A stretch of DNA of 51,370 bases from Bacteroidota bacterium (GCA_023391415.1 JAEWAY010000019.1:1-51370); one strand, 5' to 3'. Counted from the stretch's first letter, positions 26,929 to 35,998 are shown. The notes: a model not told the origin generated them from the sequence alone. Numbers and translations are program-made.

Positions 26929-27714
26929 TTATTTATCTTTATTGTCCAGGTATGTTTTGATGGCCGATACCATAAGTATAATCCCCAGAACTATCTGAAG
27001 CGCGCGTCCTTTCACGGTATCCAGGAATATACTGCCCGCGAAGGCTCCCAGGATGGAGCCAGCGGTCATTATCATGATAAACGGCTTGTTGGCTTTGAGC
27101 GCCGGAAACGCTTTGTTCTGGCGATATTTGTACAAGCCTGTCAGGATTGTCGGTAGGCTAACGTATAGGCTGACGCTTCCGGCCAGTTTGATATCCAGAG
27201 AATAAAGAAGGATCAGGACCGGGATAATAAGCTCTCCTCCGGCAACTCCCAACATGCTGCTTACAACGCCTATAAGAATGCCGGATCCGAAACCGGCGAT
27301 TAGCCGGATCGTTGAAGATAATACAAGAGGTGGAAACTCTGTGATCGCGTGTATGATCATAAAGCAACCCAGTGTCAGAAGAAGGAGCCAGACAATGAAA
27401 TGAAGAAAGCTATCCGATATTTTCGCTGTTATGGTTACTCCGATCCAGGCGCCGATAGTGGAGCCGGCCAATAGGTTCAGGATCGCGTCGTAATGAGCGA
27501 CAAGATCGGAAACCGGGATTGTCGCGTTTCTGAATATCAATGAAAAAAGTACCGTAAACAGACTTATCGCGAGATTGATAATAATGGCCTGAACAAGAGC
27601 GAAACCAAAATAGCCTACAAGCAAGGGAAGTCGGTATTCGGCGCCGCCAAGTCCAAGCAGACCGCCTAAAATCCCGACGATAAATCCGGAGAAAAACGCG
27701 TAGAGTTTTTTCAT
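26929..27714 (-). CDS. TauE/SafE-family membrane permease
   Basis: A 261-residue inner-membrane protein with about eight hydrophobic segments. The N-terminal FIVGILGGLLGLGGAEYRLPLL and mid-protein GVVSSMLGVAGGELIIPVLILL are the duplicated glycine-rich half-signatures of the TauE/SafE (UPF0721) family, which moves sulfite, sulfonates or organic anions. The substrate is not predictable. It lies 163 bases from the hydroxylase-like gene upstream, so co-transcription is uncertain. Confidence 0.9.
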   Translation of the reverse strand: MKKLYAFFSGFIVGILGGLLGLGGAEYRLPLLVGYFGFALVQAIIINLAISLFTVLFSLIFRNATIPVSDLVAHYDAILNLLAGSTIGAWIGVTITAKISDSFLHFIVWLLLLTLGCFMIIHAITEFPPLVLSSTIRLIAGFGSGILIGVVSSMLGVAGGELIIPVLILLYSLDIKLAGSVSLYVSLPTILTGLYKYRQNKAFPALKANKPFIMIMTAGSILGAFAGSIFLDTVKGRALQIVLGIILMVSAIKTYLDNKDK

Positions 27715-27877
27715 AGCGCGATGTCGCTAATTGCTAACTTTGGATCATGGCTCTATGTTTCTCTTTTAGTCAGGCTCGGGAAGATTATGAGAGCGGTAAT
27801 GAGTGGCCAGCGGCAGGTTTGGAAAGGAGCGCTTCCTGTTAGGATCATTAGAAAGCGCCGTGTTTCGCCGATGTCGT

Positions 27878-28525
27878 TTATCCACTTGATTCGCGCTTCT
27901 TGTTTTCAGGCATAGTGCCGAATATGTAATCCCAAAGCGGCGAGGATACACCAAACGCTCGCGCCGGATCCTTATAATGATGGATGCTGTGGTGAACCCA
28001 CAGGACGCGAAACATATTCTGGGGAGGACGATAGGCGTGTACAATGTAGTGAACAAACAGATAAGCCGCGTAACCAAGAACGAAACCCGGCAGGAAGGCG
28101 AAAGTATACTCTTTCAATATCAGGTAGACGGCTCCGAGCAACAGGGCGGCGATAAGGACGGAAACTATCGGTGGCATCGCCAGGCGGCTTTTGTCTTTGG
28201 GATAGTCGTGATGAACACCGTGCATCAGATATTGCAACCGTCGCAGCCTGACGCTTCGCGCGTTCATATGGTAAATAAAGCGGTGCATCAGGTATTCGAT
28301 CAGGGTGAATAGCAAGAGGCCAGAGGTAAACAACGCGAGAATGGTGAGAAACGGAAGGTTCGCTGTAACATAGGCCATGCCAAGCAGGGCAAAAGAAAAC
28401 ACGATGAAAATACTGACCGGTATGGAGATGTGCGTTCGGGTCAGTTTCTCAAGCAGTGGGTTTGAAAAAAGCCGCTTGCTTCCGGAGTTTGATGGCTTGC
28501 CGGCAGTCTGGGTAGAGTGGTTCAT
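27878..28525 (-). CDS. Sterol desaturase/fatty acid 2-hydroxylase-like membrane enzyme
   Basis: A 215-residue membrane protein of the fatty acid hydroxylase superfamily, which uses a di-iron centre bound by eight or more histidines. The clusters are EYLMHRFIYH, MHGVHHDYP, FVHYIVH and LWVHHSIHHYKDPARAFGVSSPLWD. The spacing and C-terminal block resemble FA2H/Scs7-type 2-hydroxylases that modify sphingolipid acyl chains, and 2-hydroxylated lipids are known in Cytophagales. Four hydrophobic segments are visible. The lipid substrate is inferred from family only. Confidence 0.88.
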   Translation of the reverse strand: MNHSTQTAGKPSNSGSKRLFSNPLLEKLTRTHISIPVSIFIVFSFALLGMAYVTANLPFLTILALFTSGLLLFTLIEYLMHRFIYHMNARSVRLRRLQYLMHGVHHDYPKDKSRLAMPPIVSVLIAALLLGAVYLILKEYTFAFLPGFVLGYAAYLFVHYIVHAYRPPQNMFRVLWVHHSIHHYKDPARAFGVSSPLWDYIFGTMPENKKRESSG

Positions 28526-28549
28526 GTGTCAGAGTTTTAAAATTGGTTT

Positions 28550-29173
28550 TTATTGTAATTTAAATTGTAGTTTTCCAAAAGGAACAGCTGCGTTTACTTC
28601 TTCGCATAGCTCTCCGGAATACGTATAATAGTTTCTGCCACCATTGGGCAATATCAGCATATACCTGTTTTCATTGATTTTTTGGATGGACAGGTAGCGT
28701 CCGTAACGTTCTGAAAATACATATCCGATATGCCCTGGCCTGTTGAAATAAAGCATGGGCAAACTATGTGAAATACGCGCGCTGTCAAGTTGATAGCTAA
28801 TTTTGTCGTTGGTAATCCGATATCCTTTCTTGTCTTTAGTCACCTGGCAATGGGACCGGAGTTCATTGTTGAATTTTTCACGCGAAAATGAGTGTAGCAT
28901 TTGGTCGCCGGCAAAGGAACTTTCTATTTCAAATTGAATTTCAATTAATTTGAAGGGTAATTTATAATGAACGTGACTTGTAAATGAATAACGCGATATC
29001 TCATTCTCCACTTTTCGGCTTACTTTCAGATAGCCGACTTTTTTATCGTTGAAAGTGATGTCGTATATAAGCGTTTCCGCCTTTTGAGGAGTATGAAAAG
29101 AAAAACCGCTACTCAACAGGAGGATAAGCGCTATGATGATATTAAAATTTCTATGGAATAGTCGAATGGGCAT
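28550..29173 (-). CDS. DUF6134-like exported protein
   Basis: A 207-residue protein with an N-terminal signal segment (about 1-26). The mature part is all-beta in character, beginning ETLIYDITFNDKKVGYLKVSRKV, and resembles the DUF6134 family, of unknown function and beta-sandwich appearance. A late CEEVNAAVPFGKLQFKL forms the end. It lies 24 bases upstream of the hydroxylase-like gene on the same strand, so the two are probably one operon. A role in envelope lipid handling would fit but is a guess. Confidence 0.7.
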   Translation of the reverse strand: MPIRLFHRNFNIIIALILLLSSGFSFHTPQKAETLIYDITFNDKKVGYLKVSRKVENEISRYSFTSHVHYKLPFKLIEIQFEIESSFAGDQMLHSFSREKFNNELRSHCQVTKDKKGYRITNDKISYQLDSARISHSLPMLYFNRPGHIGYVFSERYGRYLSIQKINENRYMLILPNGGRNYYTYSGELCEEVNAAVPFGKLQFKLQ

Positions 29174-29352
29174 GAAACGCGGAGGTATTTAACGCTTGTT
29201 TTTTCTTACTAGACATTTTTTAGCGTATCTACCCCTATTTGATAGAGACTATTTTCTCTGTTTTTTTCCCGGGAGTATAAAGTTTTTTACTTCGTTTGCC
29301 GCGATCGATTCGCTACAAAGGGAATGAGGCAAGGGTAAAATATGATCAAGGT

Positions 29353-30471
29353 TTAGGCTTTATTGATCAGCGCGCTAATATGGCCAATTTGCTCATCCGT
29401 CAATCCGGTACCCGAAGGTATACAGAGTCCTCTGGAAAAAAGATCGTCGGCGATACCGGTCATAAATGCTGGATAGCGGGCGAAGACGGGCTGGCGGTGG
29501 AGGGGATTCATTGGGAAACGACAATCAATGGCGGCCGCGGTCAGGGTTTGAAAAACACGATCCCTTTCGGATTGATTCTTAAATAATGGGCAGGTAAGCC
29601 AGCGGTTGGATTTCGCCTGAGGCGGTTCTTGCTGGAATACGACCTCTTTTGTTATATGTTGGCGATAAAGTTCGAAAATGGCTCTTTTTCGTCGCGTTCT
29701 TTTTTCCCAACTAACGATCTGGGCATTGCCAAGCGCCGCCAGAATATTGCTCATACGATAGTTGTATCCCGTATAGTGATGTTGATAAAAATGCTCTCCG
29801 GAGTTGGCCTGATTGGCCAGGAGTGAAGCCATTTCATACAGGTTGGATGAATTGGTCAACAGCGCGCCGCCGCCGCCAGTGGTAATGATTTTGTTGCCAT
29901 TGAAGGAAAATATTCCGCAAGCGCCAAAGGAGCCGCACATCTTATCTTTATAAAAAGAGCCCAGCGCCTGGGCGGCGTCCTCAATCAGCGGGATACCATA
30001 GCGCTCGGAGATGGAAGTGATGTCCGTATAATCCGCGGGATTTCCATATATGTCCACACACATTATCGCCGAAGGCTTTTTTCCCTGACCGATAAGCCAG
30101 TCGATCGCTTCCTGGAGCGCCGCGGGATCCATGTTCCAGGTATCGGGTTTGGAGTCGATAAAAACAGGAATCGCTCCACAATAAAGAACCGGAAAAGCGG
30201 TAGCGGCGAACGTGAACGAGGAGCAAAGCACATAATCTCCGGCTTGTACACCGATACTTAAAAGAGCCAGATGAATAGCGGAAGTTCCGGATGAAGTCGC
30301 CAATGAAAAGGCGACTCCCGAAATTTCTCTCAGGTTTTTTTCAAATTGACGCGTTTGCGGTCCGGTGGTCGTGATCCAGTTTTGGGCGAGCGCTTCTTCC
30401 AGGTGTTTTTTTTCCGGGCCTTCCAAGGAGGGAGGAGAAAGCCAGATTTTATGATTCTTTTGTGTACTCAC
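29353..30471 (-). CDS. DegT/DnrJ/EryC1-type sugar aminotransferase (PglE-like)
   Basis: A 372-residue PLP-dependent aminotransferase acting on nucleotide sugars. The cofactor lysine is K194 in FSFNGNKIITTGGGG, preceded by EDAAQALGS (D165) and the SSGTSAIHLAL loop. The sequence looks like PglE/LegC-type enzymes that aminate UDP-4-keto sugars, for example for bacillosamine. It overlaps the upstream phosphoglycosyl transferase gene by 23 nt, so both products should serve the same surface glycan. No dehydratase or acetyltransferase gene lies alongside. Confidence 0.93.
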   Translation of the reverse strand: MSTQKNHKIWLSPPSLEGPEKKHLEEALAQNWITTTGPQTRQFEKNLREISGVAFSLATSSGTSAIHLALLSIGVQAGDYVLCSSFTFAATAFPVLYCGAIPVFIDSKPDTWNMDPAALQEAIDWLIGQGKKPSAIMCVDIYGNPADYTDITSISERYGIPLIEDAAQALGSFYKDKMCGSFGACGIFSFNGNKIITTGGGGALLTNSSNLYEMASLLANQANSGEHFYQHHYTGYNYRMSNILAALGNAQIVSWEKRTRRKRAIFELYRQHITKEVVFQQEPPQAKSNRWLTCPLFKNQSERDRVFQTLTAAAIDCRFPMNPLHRQPVFARYPAFMTGIADDLFSRGLCIPSGTGLTDEQIGHISALINKA

Positions 30472-31024
30472 CTTTGTATTTTTCAGGGATTATGAATTCT
30501 TCCCGGTTCCATTGAAACATTTTCAGAAAGGTAATACATAAAATTTTACAATCCAGTATCCACGATTGGTGTTTTATATAGTAAAGGTCAAGTTCAAAAC
30601 GTTTTTCCCAGCTTAACGCGTTGCGCCCGCTGATCTGAACAAGTCCGGTGAGTCCGGGTTTTACGTCATGTCGTCGGGCGTTTCGCTTGGAGAGCAGGGA
30701 CAAATATTCAATCACTAGCGGTCTTGGCCCGACCAGGCTCATATCGCCTTTTAATATATTGATCAGTTGAGGAAGTTCATCCATAGATGAGTTCCGGAGG
30801 ATATGCCCGATCTTGGTGATACGGGCCTGTTCGGGAAGGTTCGCGTCGTCGGACAGGGTTTTAAACTTGTAGAGCCGGAATGGGACTCCATGACGTCCGA
30901 TACGCCATTGGGTAAATATCGCCTCCCCATATACGACTTTGAGTAAAATGTATATGCCCGACGCGGGTAGCGCCAGTATAATGGTCAATGGAAGGGCGAG
31001 GAGGATGTCTGCTGCGCGTTTCAT
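30449..31024 (-). CDS. Initiating phosphoglycosyl transferase (PglC-like sugar transferase)
   Basis: A 191-residue bacterial sugar transferase of the small monotopic type. It moves a sugar-1-phosphate from a UDP-sugar to undecaprenyl phosphate, the first membrane step of glycan assembly. It has one N-terminal hydrophobic segment (about 7-30), the KFKTL block, the catalytic Asp-Glu pair D82-E83 in SSMDELPQLINILKGDMSLVGPRP, and KPGLTGLVQISGR. Length matches PglC, without the extra helices of WbaP. It precedes and overlaps the PglE-like gene. It diverges from ispE. Confidence 0.95.
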   Translation of the reverse strand: MKRAADILLALPLTIILALPASGIYILLKVVYGEAIFTQWRIGRHGVPFRLYKFKTLSDDANLPEQARITKIGHILRNSSMDELPQLINILKGDMSLVGPRPLVIEYLSLLSKRNARRHDVKPGLTGLVQISGRNALSWEKRFELDLYYIKHQSWILDCKILCITFLKMFQWNREEFIIPEKYKGEYTKES

Positions 31025-31127
31025 CTTGGGGTGTTTACTTAGAGGAAACTTATTGAATAAATGAGTATACGATTAAAAATATTTCCCGGATTAAAATGCC
31101 ACTGGTTTTATCCATAATTTCGCGGGT

Positions 31128-31940
31128 ATGATTCGTTTTCCCAATTGTAAAATAAACCTTGGTCTTCGGATAACAGAAAAAAGGCCGGATGGATTTCATA
31201 ATATAGAGTCCTGTTTTTATCCCATAGACTGGAATGAAGCGCTCGAAATTATTCCGGCCCCGGAACTTCGCTTTACTTCAAGCGGTATTCCGATTCCGGG
31301 TGATCCGGATCATAATCTTTGTCTGAAGGCGTGGCGCCTGTTGCATAAGCGTTTTGACATTGCTCCGGTCCATATTCATTTGCACAAGGCCATTCCTATA
31401 GGAGCGGGCTTGGGAGGGGGATCTTCGGACGCGGCTTCGGCGATCATACTGCTCGATCAGCTATTTGATCTCGGGCTGGACGATGAAACTATGGAAGACT
31501 TGGCGCGGACACTCGGGAGCGATTGCGCGTTTTTTATAAAAAATAAGCCGGTTATCGCTACGGAAAAGGGTGATCGTTTTTCCGAGGTAAGGCTAAGTCT
31601 CGCTAATCAATGGATCGTATTGGTTTTTCCTGACTTTCATATCTCGACAGGGGAGGCGTATTCCGGAGTAAGGGCTGAAAAACCGGAAGATTCGCTAAAG
31701 AATCTGCTGGAAGGTGATGTTAAGGAATGGAAAAAATATTTAAAAAACGACTTCGAAAAGCATCTTTTCCTTAACTATCCCGTACTAGACCATGTTAAGA
31801 GTAGGTTGTATGATTTTGGCTCGTTTTATGCTTCCATGACGGGAAGCGGGTCTTGCGTATATGGACTTTTTAATGAAGAACCGGACGCGACCGCTCTGAA
31901 AGAAATGGGTTTTACCGTAAAAAAAATCTTGCTGAATTAA
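31128..31940 (+). CDS. ispE: 4-diphosphocytidyl-2-C-methyl-D-erythritol kinase
   Basis: A 270-residue GHMP kinase of the non-mevalonate isoprenoid pathway that phosphorylates CDP-methylerythritol. The N-terminal lysine is K8 in FPNCKINLGL, the GHMP phosphate loop is IPIGAGLGGGSSDAASA, the catalytic aspartate is D132 in LGSDCAFFI, and the last motif is ASMTGSGSCVYGLF. Length is usual. A TAATTTCG stretch shortly before the ATG is a weak -7 candidate. A small secreted-protein gene follows after 16 bases. Confidence 0.97.
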   Translation: MIRFPNCKINLGLRITEKRPDGFHNIESCFYPIDWNEALEIIPAPELRFTSSGIPIPGDPDHNLCLKAWRLLHKRFDIAPVHIHLHKAIPIGAGLGGGSSDAASAIILLDQLFDLGLDDETMEDLARTLGSDCAFFIKNKPVIATEKGDRFSEVRLSLANQWIVLVFPDFHISTGEAYSGVRAEKPEDSLKNLLEGDVKEWKKYLKNDFEKHLFLNYPVLDHVKSRLYDFGSFYASMTGSGSCVYGLFNEEPDATALKEMGFTVKKILLN

Positions 31941-31956
31941 AATACTTTTATTGTCT

Positions 31957-32373
31957 ATGTCTCCAAGAGTATTGCTATTTGCTGTTGTATTTCCGATCAC
32001 CGCGCTGTTTTTTTCCTTTAAGTCCATTGTCGAGGACTTGGCGGTTTCCGATTCGGATCTGGTAGTAAGAGTAATCAGGGATAATCTGGCGGCCGCCAAG
32101 AAATGCCAGTTGGGCGTGCTGAAAAACGGCTCTTTCAAGAATATGGACGACAAGTATAAGATTCTTTCCTACGATATGTATATCCTCAATAGCCGGGGGC
32201 AGAAAAAGTGGTTTTCGGAGATGACTCAGGCGGAAGTGGACTTATCGGAAGAAGAAGATGTGGAAATCGTTTCGGGCGATCTTGTCGTCATAGATCGGGT
32301 AGTATTGATTCATATCCGTTCCGGCAACACCGTGGAAGTTGATCGTATTACAGAGCGTTATCTGGTACGTTAG
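31957..32373 (+). CDS. Small exported hypothetical protein
   Basis: A 138-residue protein of no recognised family, with an N-terminal hydrophobic segment (about 5-20, VLLFAVVFPITALFFSF). The rest is a soluble domain rich in Asp, Glu and Val, with KKCQLGVLKNGSF and EEEDVEIVSGDLVVIDRVVL. The ATG is preferred to a TTG two codons earlier. It follows ispE by 16 bases and is likely co-transcribed. Its stop overlaps that of the convergent DUF2461 gene in the tetranucleotide TTAG. Confidence 0.65.
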   Translation: MSPRVLLFAVVFPITALFFSFKSIVEDLAVSDSDLVVRVIRDNLAAAKKCQLGVLKNGSFKNMDDKYKILSYDMYILNSRGQKKWFSEMTQAEVDLSEEEDVEIVSGDLVVIDRVVLIHIRSGNTVEVDRITERYLVR

Positions 32374-33047
32374 GACATCTGTGTATCTTCTTCATCGTCG
32401 AATACCCGGTTTATAAACTCAATGATCGGAAACATTTGTTGAAACAGGCGGCCGAATTCCTTTACATCCATCTTTTTTAATTTTTGATCCGGCAGCTTTT
32501 GGGATATCAGAAAACTTTTCAGACGTAGTGTATCGATGAGAGGGTGATCCGACGCGTAGCCTTTAGGTGTTGACTTCAAACGTTCTCCTTCGAGTTGACC
32601 GAACGTCTTGGTAAAGATTTCGGATTGGGTCAAACTGACAAACTCCTTCGTATTGTAATCGATTTCCTGACGAATCCGGTTGAGTATATCCGTTGGCGGC
32701 GTCCAGATTCCTCCCGCTATAAAGGACTCGTCTGGCTGTAAATGAAAATAATAGCCCGCTTTGGGACTTTTCTTTCCGCCATCAGCCAGATAAGCGCTAA
32801 AATTGGTTTTATAAGGTGTCTTGTCCTTGGAAAAGCGAAGGTCCCGGTTTACGCGGAATATGCAGTTTTTGGCCTCCAGGCCGCTCAGTGTATGGTCAAA
32901 GGAAGATATTTCGGCGATGAGTTCCGTTATAAAATCCGTAAACTCTTTCCGGCAACGATGGTACTCATCCTGATGGCTGTGAAACCAGTCTTTGTGGTTG
33001 TTGTTCGCTAGTTGGGCGAGAAATTGAAGTTGGCTGGTAAAGTTCAT
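32370..33047 (-). CDS. DUF2461 domain-containing protein
   Basis: A 225-residue cytoplasmic protein of the widespread DUF2461 family, whose function is unknown. The typical features are the N-terminal LANNNHKDWFHSHQDEY, the FRVNRDLRFSKDKTPYKTNFSA block and YYFHLQPDESFIAGGIW. It is convergent with the preceding small gene and shares four bases with it. Confidence 0.9.
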   Translation of the reverse strand: MNFTSQLQFLAQLANNNHKDWFHSHQDEYHRCRKEFTDFITELIAEISSFDHTLSGLEAKNCIFRVNRDLRFSKDKTPYKTNFSAYLADGGKKSPKAGYYFHLQPDESFIAGGIWTPPTDILNRIRQEIDYNTKEFVSLTQSEIFTKTFGQLEGERLKSTPKGYASDHPLIDTLRLKSFLISQKLPDQKLKKMDVKEFGRLFQQMFPIIEFINRVFDDEEDTQMS

Positions 33048-33203
33048 TTAAAAACGTTTGTTGGATATGCTCAATAATAATTAAAAGGGTTTATTATGTC
33101 AAGGGACGAACGGGGAGCTTGGGGCCCCTGGTTGCCATTAAATGGATGGAATTGCCGGAAAAATGTATATTTTGATGTGGTGTCGATTTAAACTAATGGG
33201 ACT

Positions 33204-33458
33204 ATGGCTAACTGTATTAGTGGAAAAAAGAGATATGATAGTCGGAATATGGCTGAAGACGCGCTGATTGACGCCTGGGAGCGAAATTATTATACACTGA
33301 CCAATGGTCCGGTCAATGTGTATCGATGCGAGGATTGCGGCGACTGGCACTGGACTTCAAAAGGGACGCTTAACGAACGGCTGGCCGCGGAGCTTCGGGG
33401 CGAACGCCTGAAAAAGAAACGGGAGGCTAATGATTGGGAAAAGAGGTTGAAATTTTAA
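33204..33458 (+). CDS. Small zinc-ribbon-like protein
   Basis: An 84-residue basic protein. It contains CISGKKRYDSRNMAEDALID, then YRCEDCGDWHWTSKG, and a highly charged helical tail. The CxxC-x2-WH-x-T arrangement with an upstream cysteine resembles small treble-clef or zinc-ribbon proteins seen in Bacteroidota and in phages. The cysteines C4, C42 and C45 with H48 could bind zinc. The role is unknown. A strong terminator follows. Confidence 0.75.
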   Translation: MANCISGKKRYDSRNMAEDALIDAWERNYYTLTNGPVNVYRCEDCGDWHWTSKGTLNERLAAELRGERLKKKREANDWEKRLKF

Positions 33459-33495
33459 AAGTCTATGGAATGAAATCGTCGCTGAAAACGATATG

Positions 33496-33526
33496 AAAAA
33501 GGTCGCCCGTCGGGACGACCCTTTTT
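33496..33526. terminator. Bidirectional terminator between convergent genes
   Basis: GGTCGCCC and GGG-A-CGACC form an 8-bp stem with one bulge and a GTC loop. AAAAA precedes and CTTTTT follows. Confidence 0.8.
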
Positions 33527-33542
33527 ATGGAGCGTGTTTCGC

Positions 33543-34460
33543 TTATTCTTTCGCTTTCGCCAGTTCTTTTGATTCAAGAAACTGACCATAGGCTATTTTG
33601 TAACTATCTACGGACGGAGCGAGTCTGATCGCTTTTTCATAATTGGCGATCGCCTCGATGAGCAGGCCTTTGTCCGCGTATACCGTAGCGAGAATGAACT
33701 TATTGAGCGCGTTTTCTTCTTTCAGCTCCGTTTTTACTCCATTGATTTCTTCCAGAATGCTTTTTTGTTCTGACAGGTCGACGGCTCTGATGACTCTCGG
33801 GTTAAACTCCGTATTGCCGCTGCCGCCTTCTACCGTCCATTTATACACTTTGTCCGCCGTCAGGTTCAACTTGGAAAGGTCCACTTTTACTGAATTGTTA
33901 TTGACAGTTTGTGAAAAGACGGTATCCTGAAACAGATTGGTCAATACTACATGGTAACCTTTTTCCCCTTCCAGTGGTAGCCAGCTCAATTCAATTTCCT
34001 GGTCAAGCACTTTCGCGTCTTTAGGCAAGAAGCTTTGGATAACCGGTTTGGCCGGGCGTTCTACCGATCCGGTAACCGCCATGTATTTGTATTTGTTTTT
34101 GCTGATATCTTCTTCCTGCGAAGTCATTTCGCCTACTACGAAGTCGACATATTTTTTGCATATCCCAAGGTTTTGTACGTCCACCTCGCGGGCGAGCTGC
34201 GTCATGGAGTATGAGCCCGGTTTTTTCAGTTCAATGGTTTTCCCGCTTTTATGTACAAGCCCCAGATAACCATTGGCCGCGAGTTGTACTTTGTCTCCGG
34301 TATATAGTTTTCGTCCAATGGTTACTTTGGCGGTATTGGCTCCGCTAGTCACTTTATTGTCTCCGTTGGAGGCAAGTACCTTAAATAGTTCATCCTGCGC
34401 GTTCGCGCCTATCGCGATAGCCGCGAATGTGATCAATAAAAGAATACGTCTGATAGTCAT
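33543..34460 (-). CDS. FecR-like domain protein with C-terminal TPR
   Basis: A 305-residue exported protein with a signal peptide ending ANAQ (about 1-22). Residues about 25-110 have the FecR-type beta pattern (IGRKLYTGDKVQLAANGYLGLVH). A central segment (about 140-220) resembles a fibronectin-like sandwich. A helical C-terminal part (about 240-300) looks like TPR units (ALNKFILATVYADKGLLIEAIANYEKAI). It lacks the cytoplasmic anti-sigma portion of true FecR. It follows the CHASE2 gene by 4 bases, so the two are made together and may act as a periplasmic partner pair. Confidence 0.78.
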   Translation of the reverse strand: MTIRRILLLITFAAIAIGANAQDELFKVLASNGDNKVTSGANTAKVTIGRKLYTGDKVQLAANGYLGLVHKSGKTIELKKPGSYSMTQLAREVDVQNLGICKKYVDFVVGEMTSQEEDISKNKYKYMAVTGSVERPAKPVIQSFLPKDAKVLDQEIELSWLPLEGEKGYHVVLTNLFQDTVFSQTVNNNSVKVDLSKLNLTADKVYKWTVEGGSGNTEFNPRVIRAVDLSEQKSILEEINGVKTELKEENALNKFILATVYADKGLLIEAIANYEKAIRLAPSVDSYKIAYGQFLESKELAKAKE

Positions 34461-34464
34461 ATGT

Positions 34465-35739
34465 TTATTTAGTCAATGGTGATGGTGTTACGGTATTGTT
34501 TTTCGTAATCAGGGCCGCTTTACGTTTGCGGATATTTCTGGTTCTAAAATAATTGACAATAAGTCCAAAATAAAACTCAATCATGTTTCCTGACAAAAAG
34601 AGGGTAATGACCAGAAATGTAATGTCAAATTTATAATTAAACAAGTGAAAAACAGCTATCGCTATGCTGATTATTATCAAAACTTCCAACAGGGCGACCA
34701 GCATGTTGACGCCATCCCACCATTCCTTGAGATTTAGAAATAGCCATCCAAAAAGCCAGGTATTGAGAAATATCAATAACAGGGATATGGGAATTTCAAT
34801 ATAGGAAGGAATATTGTTGATGAAGTCGCCTTTCAGAATCATGGCGAGAATATTGGCGTGGGCCACGACTCCAAACATGTCGGGGTTGGTTTTGCCTAGA
34901 TAGTTGGAATTGAGCGGAGTGAAAAACTTGTCCTCCCAGGAGGGGTCGCCGAAACGCGCGCCCATAAATCCCAAAATTACAATTTTGTCCCGAATAATAT
35001 CCGGTTCAAACGCTTCTTCAAACACTTGATCCACGTCCAGGGCGAAAAAGACGTTCTTGGAGTTTTCCGTTACCCCATCCATGTGGGTGACAATATTGCC
35101 CTGGTAGTTTATCTCTTCCGTCTGGTTGTCGCGCTGGATAAACGCGCGGGCCTTTTCAGGAGCGTACAGCATGGCGAGCTGGACCGGAAATGACAACAAG
35201 GTATCACCCTGATAGATTTCCCAGGGAACGCATTCCCTGGAGACTTTAAACAGGTCTTTGCCTTCGGTCAGCATATCCGCGAAGCCTGAACTGGCGTATC
35301 TCGTAAAATAGGGGTGGGAATAACCGACGCTGTCAATTTCCAGCGCCTCGTCGTTCTCGTAGAGCTCGGATACCAGAACCAGGCTGGATGTATTTCGAAA
35401 AGCGTCCATAAGCAAGGAGTCGCTTTCCGGGTTTTTCAGATTTCGGAAAAAAGCGTCTACGCCTATTATCCTGGGCGAATACCGGTTCAGGATATTGATC
35501 ATTTCGGCGATGCCTTCACGCGGCATATAGCCTATATTGACCAGGACAATTTCCGGGGCCGCTTCCGCGCTTTTTTTGAGATGGGAAAAGTAAATATCCG
35601 TCAGTTCAAAATCGGAAAAGGTTTTTTCGATAGGATTCAATATCTCCGCGTTTATGGGGATCAGCGTTAACAGCCAAATACACATGACGACAAAAGAAGT
35701 GGCTAAAAAAGCATCAAAAGCGGATAACTTTTTCTTCAT
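34465..35739 (-). CDS. CHASE2-domain membrane protein without an output domain
   Basis: A 424-residue membrane protein. One N-terminal helix (8-29) leads to a large extracytoplasmic CHASE2 sensor (about 30-305: IVLVNIGYMPREGIAEMINIL, PRIIGVDAFF, DKIVILGFMGARFGD). Three further helices follow at about 308-330, 340-362 and 368-390. The cytoplasmic tail is only about 30 basic residues. CHASE2 usually feeds a histidine kinase, adenylate cyclase or Ser/Thr kinase; none is present here. The downstream FecR-like gene, 4 bases away, may supply the partner. The sequence reads without a frameshift, so the short form seems real. Confidence 0.88.
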   Translation of the reverse strand: MKKKLSAFDAFLATSFVVMCIWLLTLIPINAEILNPIEKTFSDFELTDIYFSHLKKSAEAAPEIVLVNIGYMPREGIAEMINILNRYSPRIIGVDAFFRNLKNPESDSLLMDAFRNTSSLVLVSELYENDEALEIDSVGYSHPYFTRYASSGFADMLTEGKDLFKVSRECVPWEIYQGDTLLSFPVQLAMLYAPEKARAFIQRDNQTEEINYQGNIVTHMDGVTENSKNVFFALDVDQVFEEAFEPDIIRDKIVILGFMGARFGDPSWEDKFFTPLNSNYLGKTNPDMFGVVAHANILAMILKGDFINNIPSYIEIPISLLLIFLNTWLFGWLFLNLKEWWDGVNMLVALLEVLIIISIAIAVFHLFNYKFDITFLVITLFLSGNMIEFYFGLIVNYFRTRNIRKRKAALITKNNTVTPSPLTK

Positions 35740-35990
35740 TCCGAAATAAACCTTATGGGATTTGGGAAGTAAATTTAATGATTTTAAATGAGAAACACTA
35801 AAATAGCGGCCAATGAAGGAGGAAGACCTCGGTAACGATTTTGAAAAAACAAATTTATCGTTCCGATACGCGTGTATAGCGGGTATATGGGGTGAATATG
35901 AGTCGGAGGAATCTCCATGGATTGAAACGCGAACGGATTCTCGTTATTTTGGTACAAGGACTTAATTATTTCATTTAATTTTCATATTTT

Positions 35991-35998
35991 TACTTTTG
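35991..35998 (+). promoter_or_regulatory. -7 element (TACTTTTG) upstream of the aromatic hydroxylase gene
   Basis: An exact match to the Bacteroidota TAnnTTTG box, 36 bases before the ATG, in a strongly AT-rich stretch. A clear -33 TTTG is not visible at the right distance. Confidence 0.45.

Noticed and set aside
34048..34482. Rightward frames over the FecR-like gene
   Set aside because: Hydrophobic/Ser-rich antisense readings without family features.
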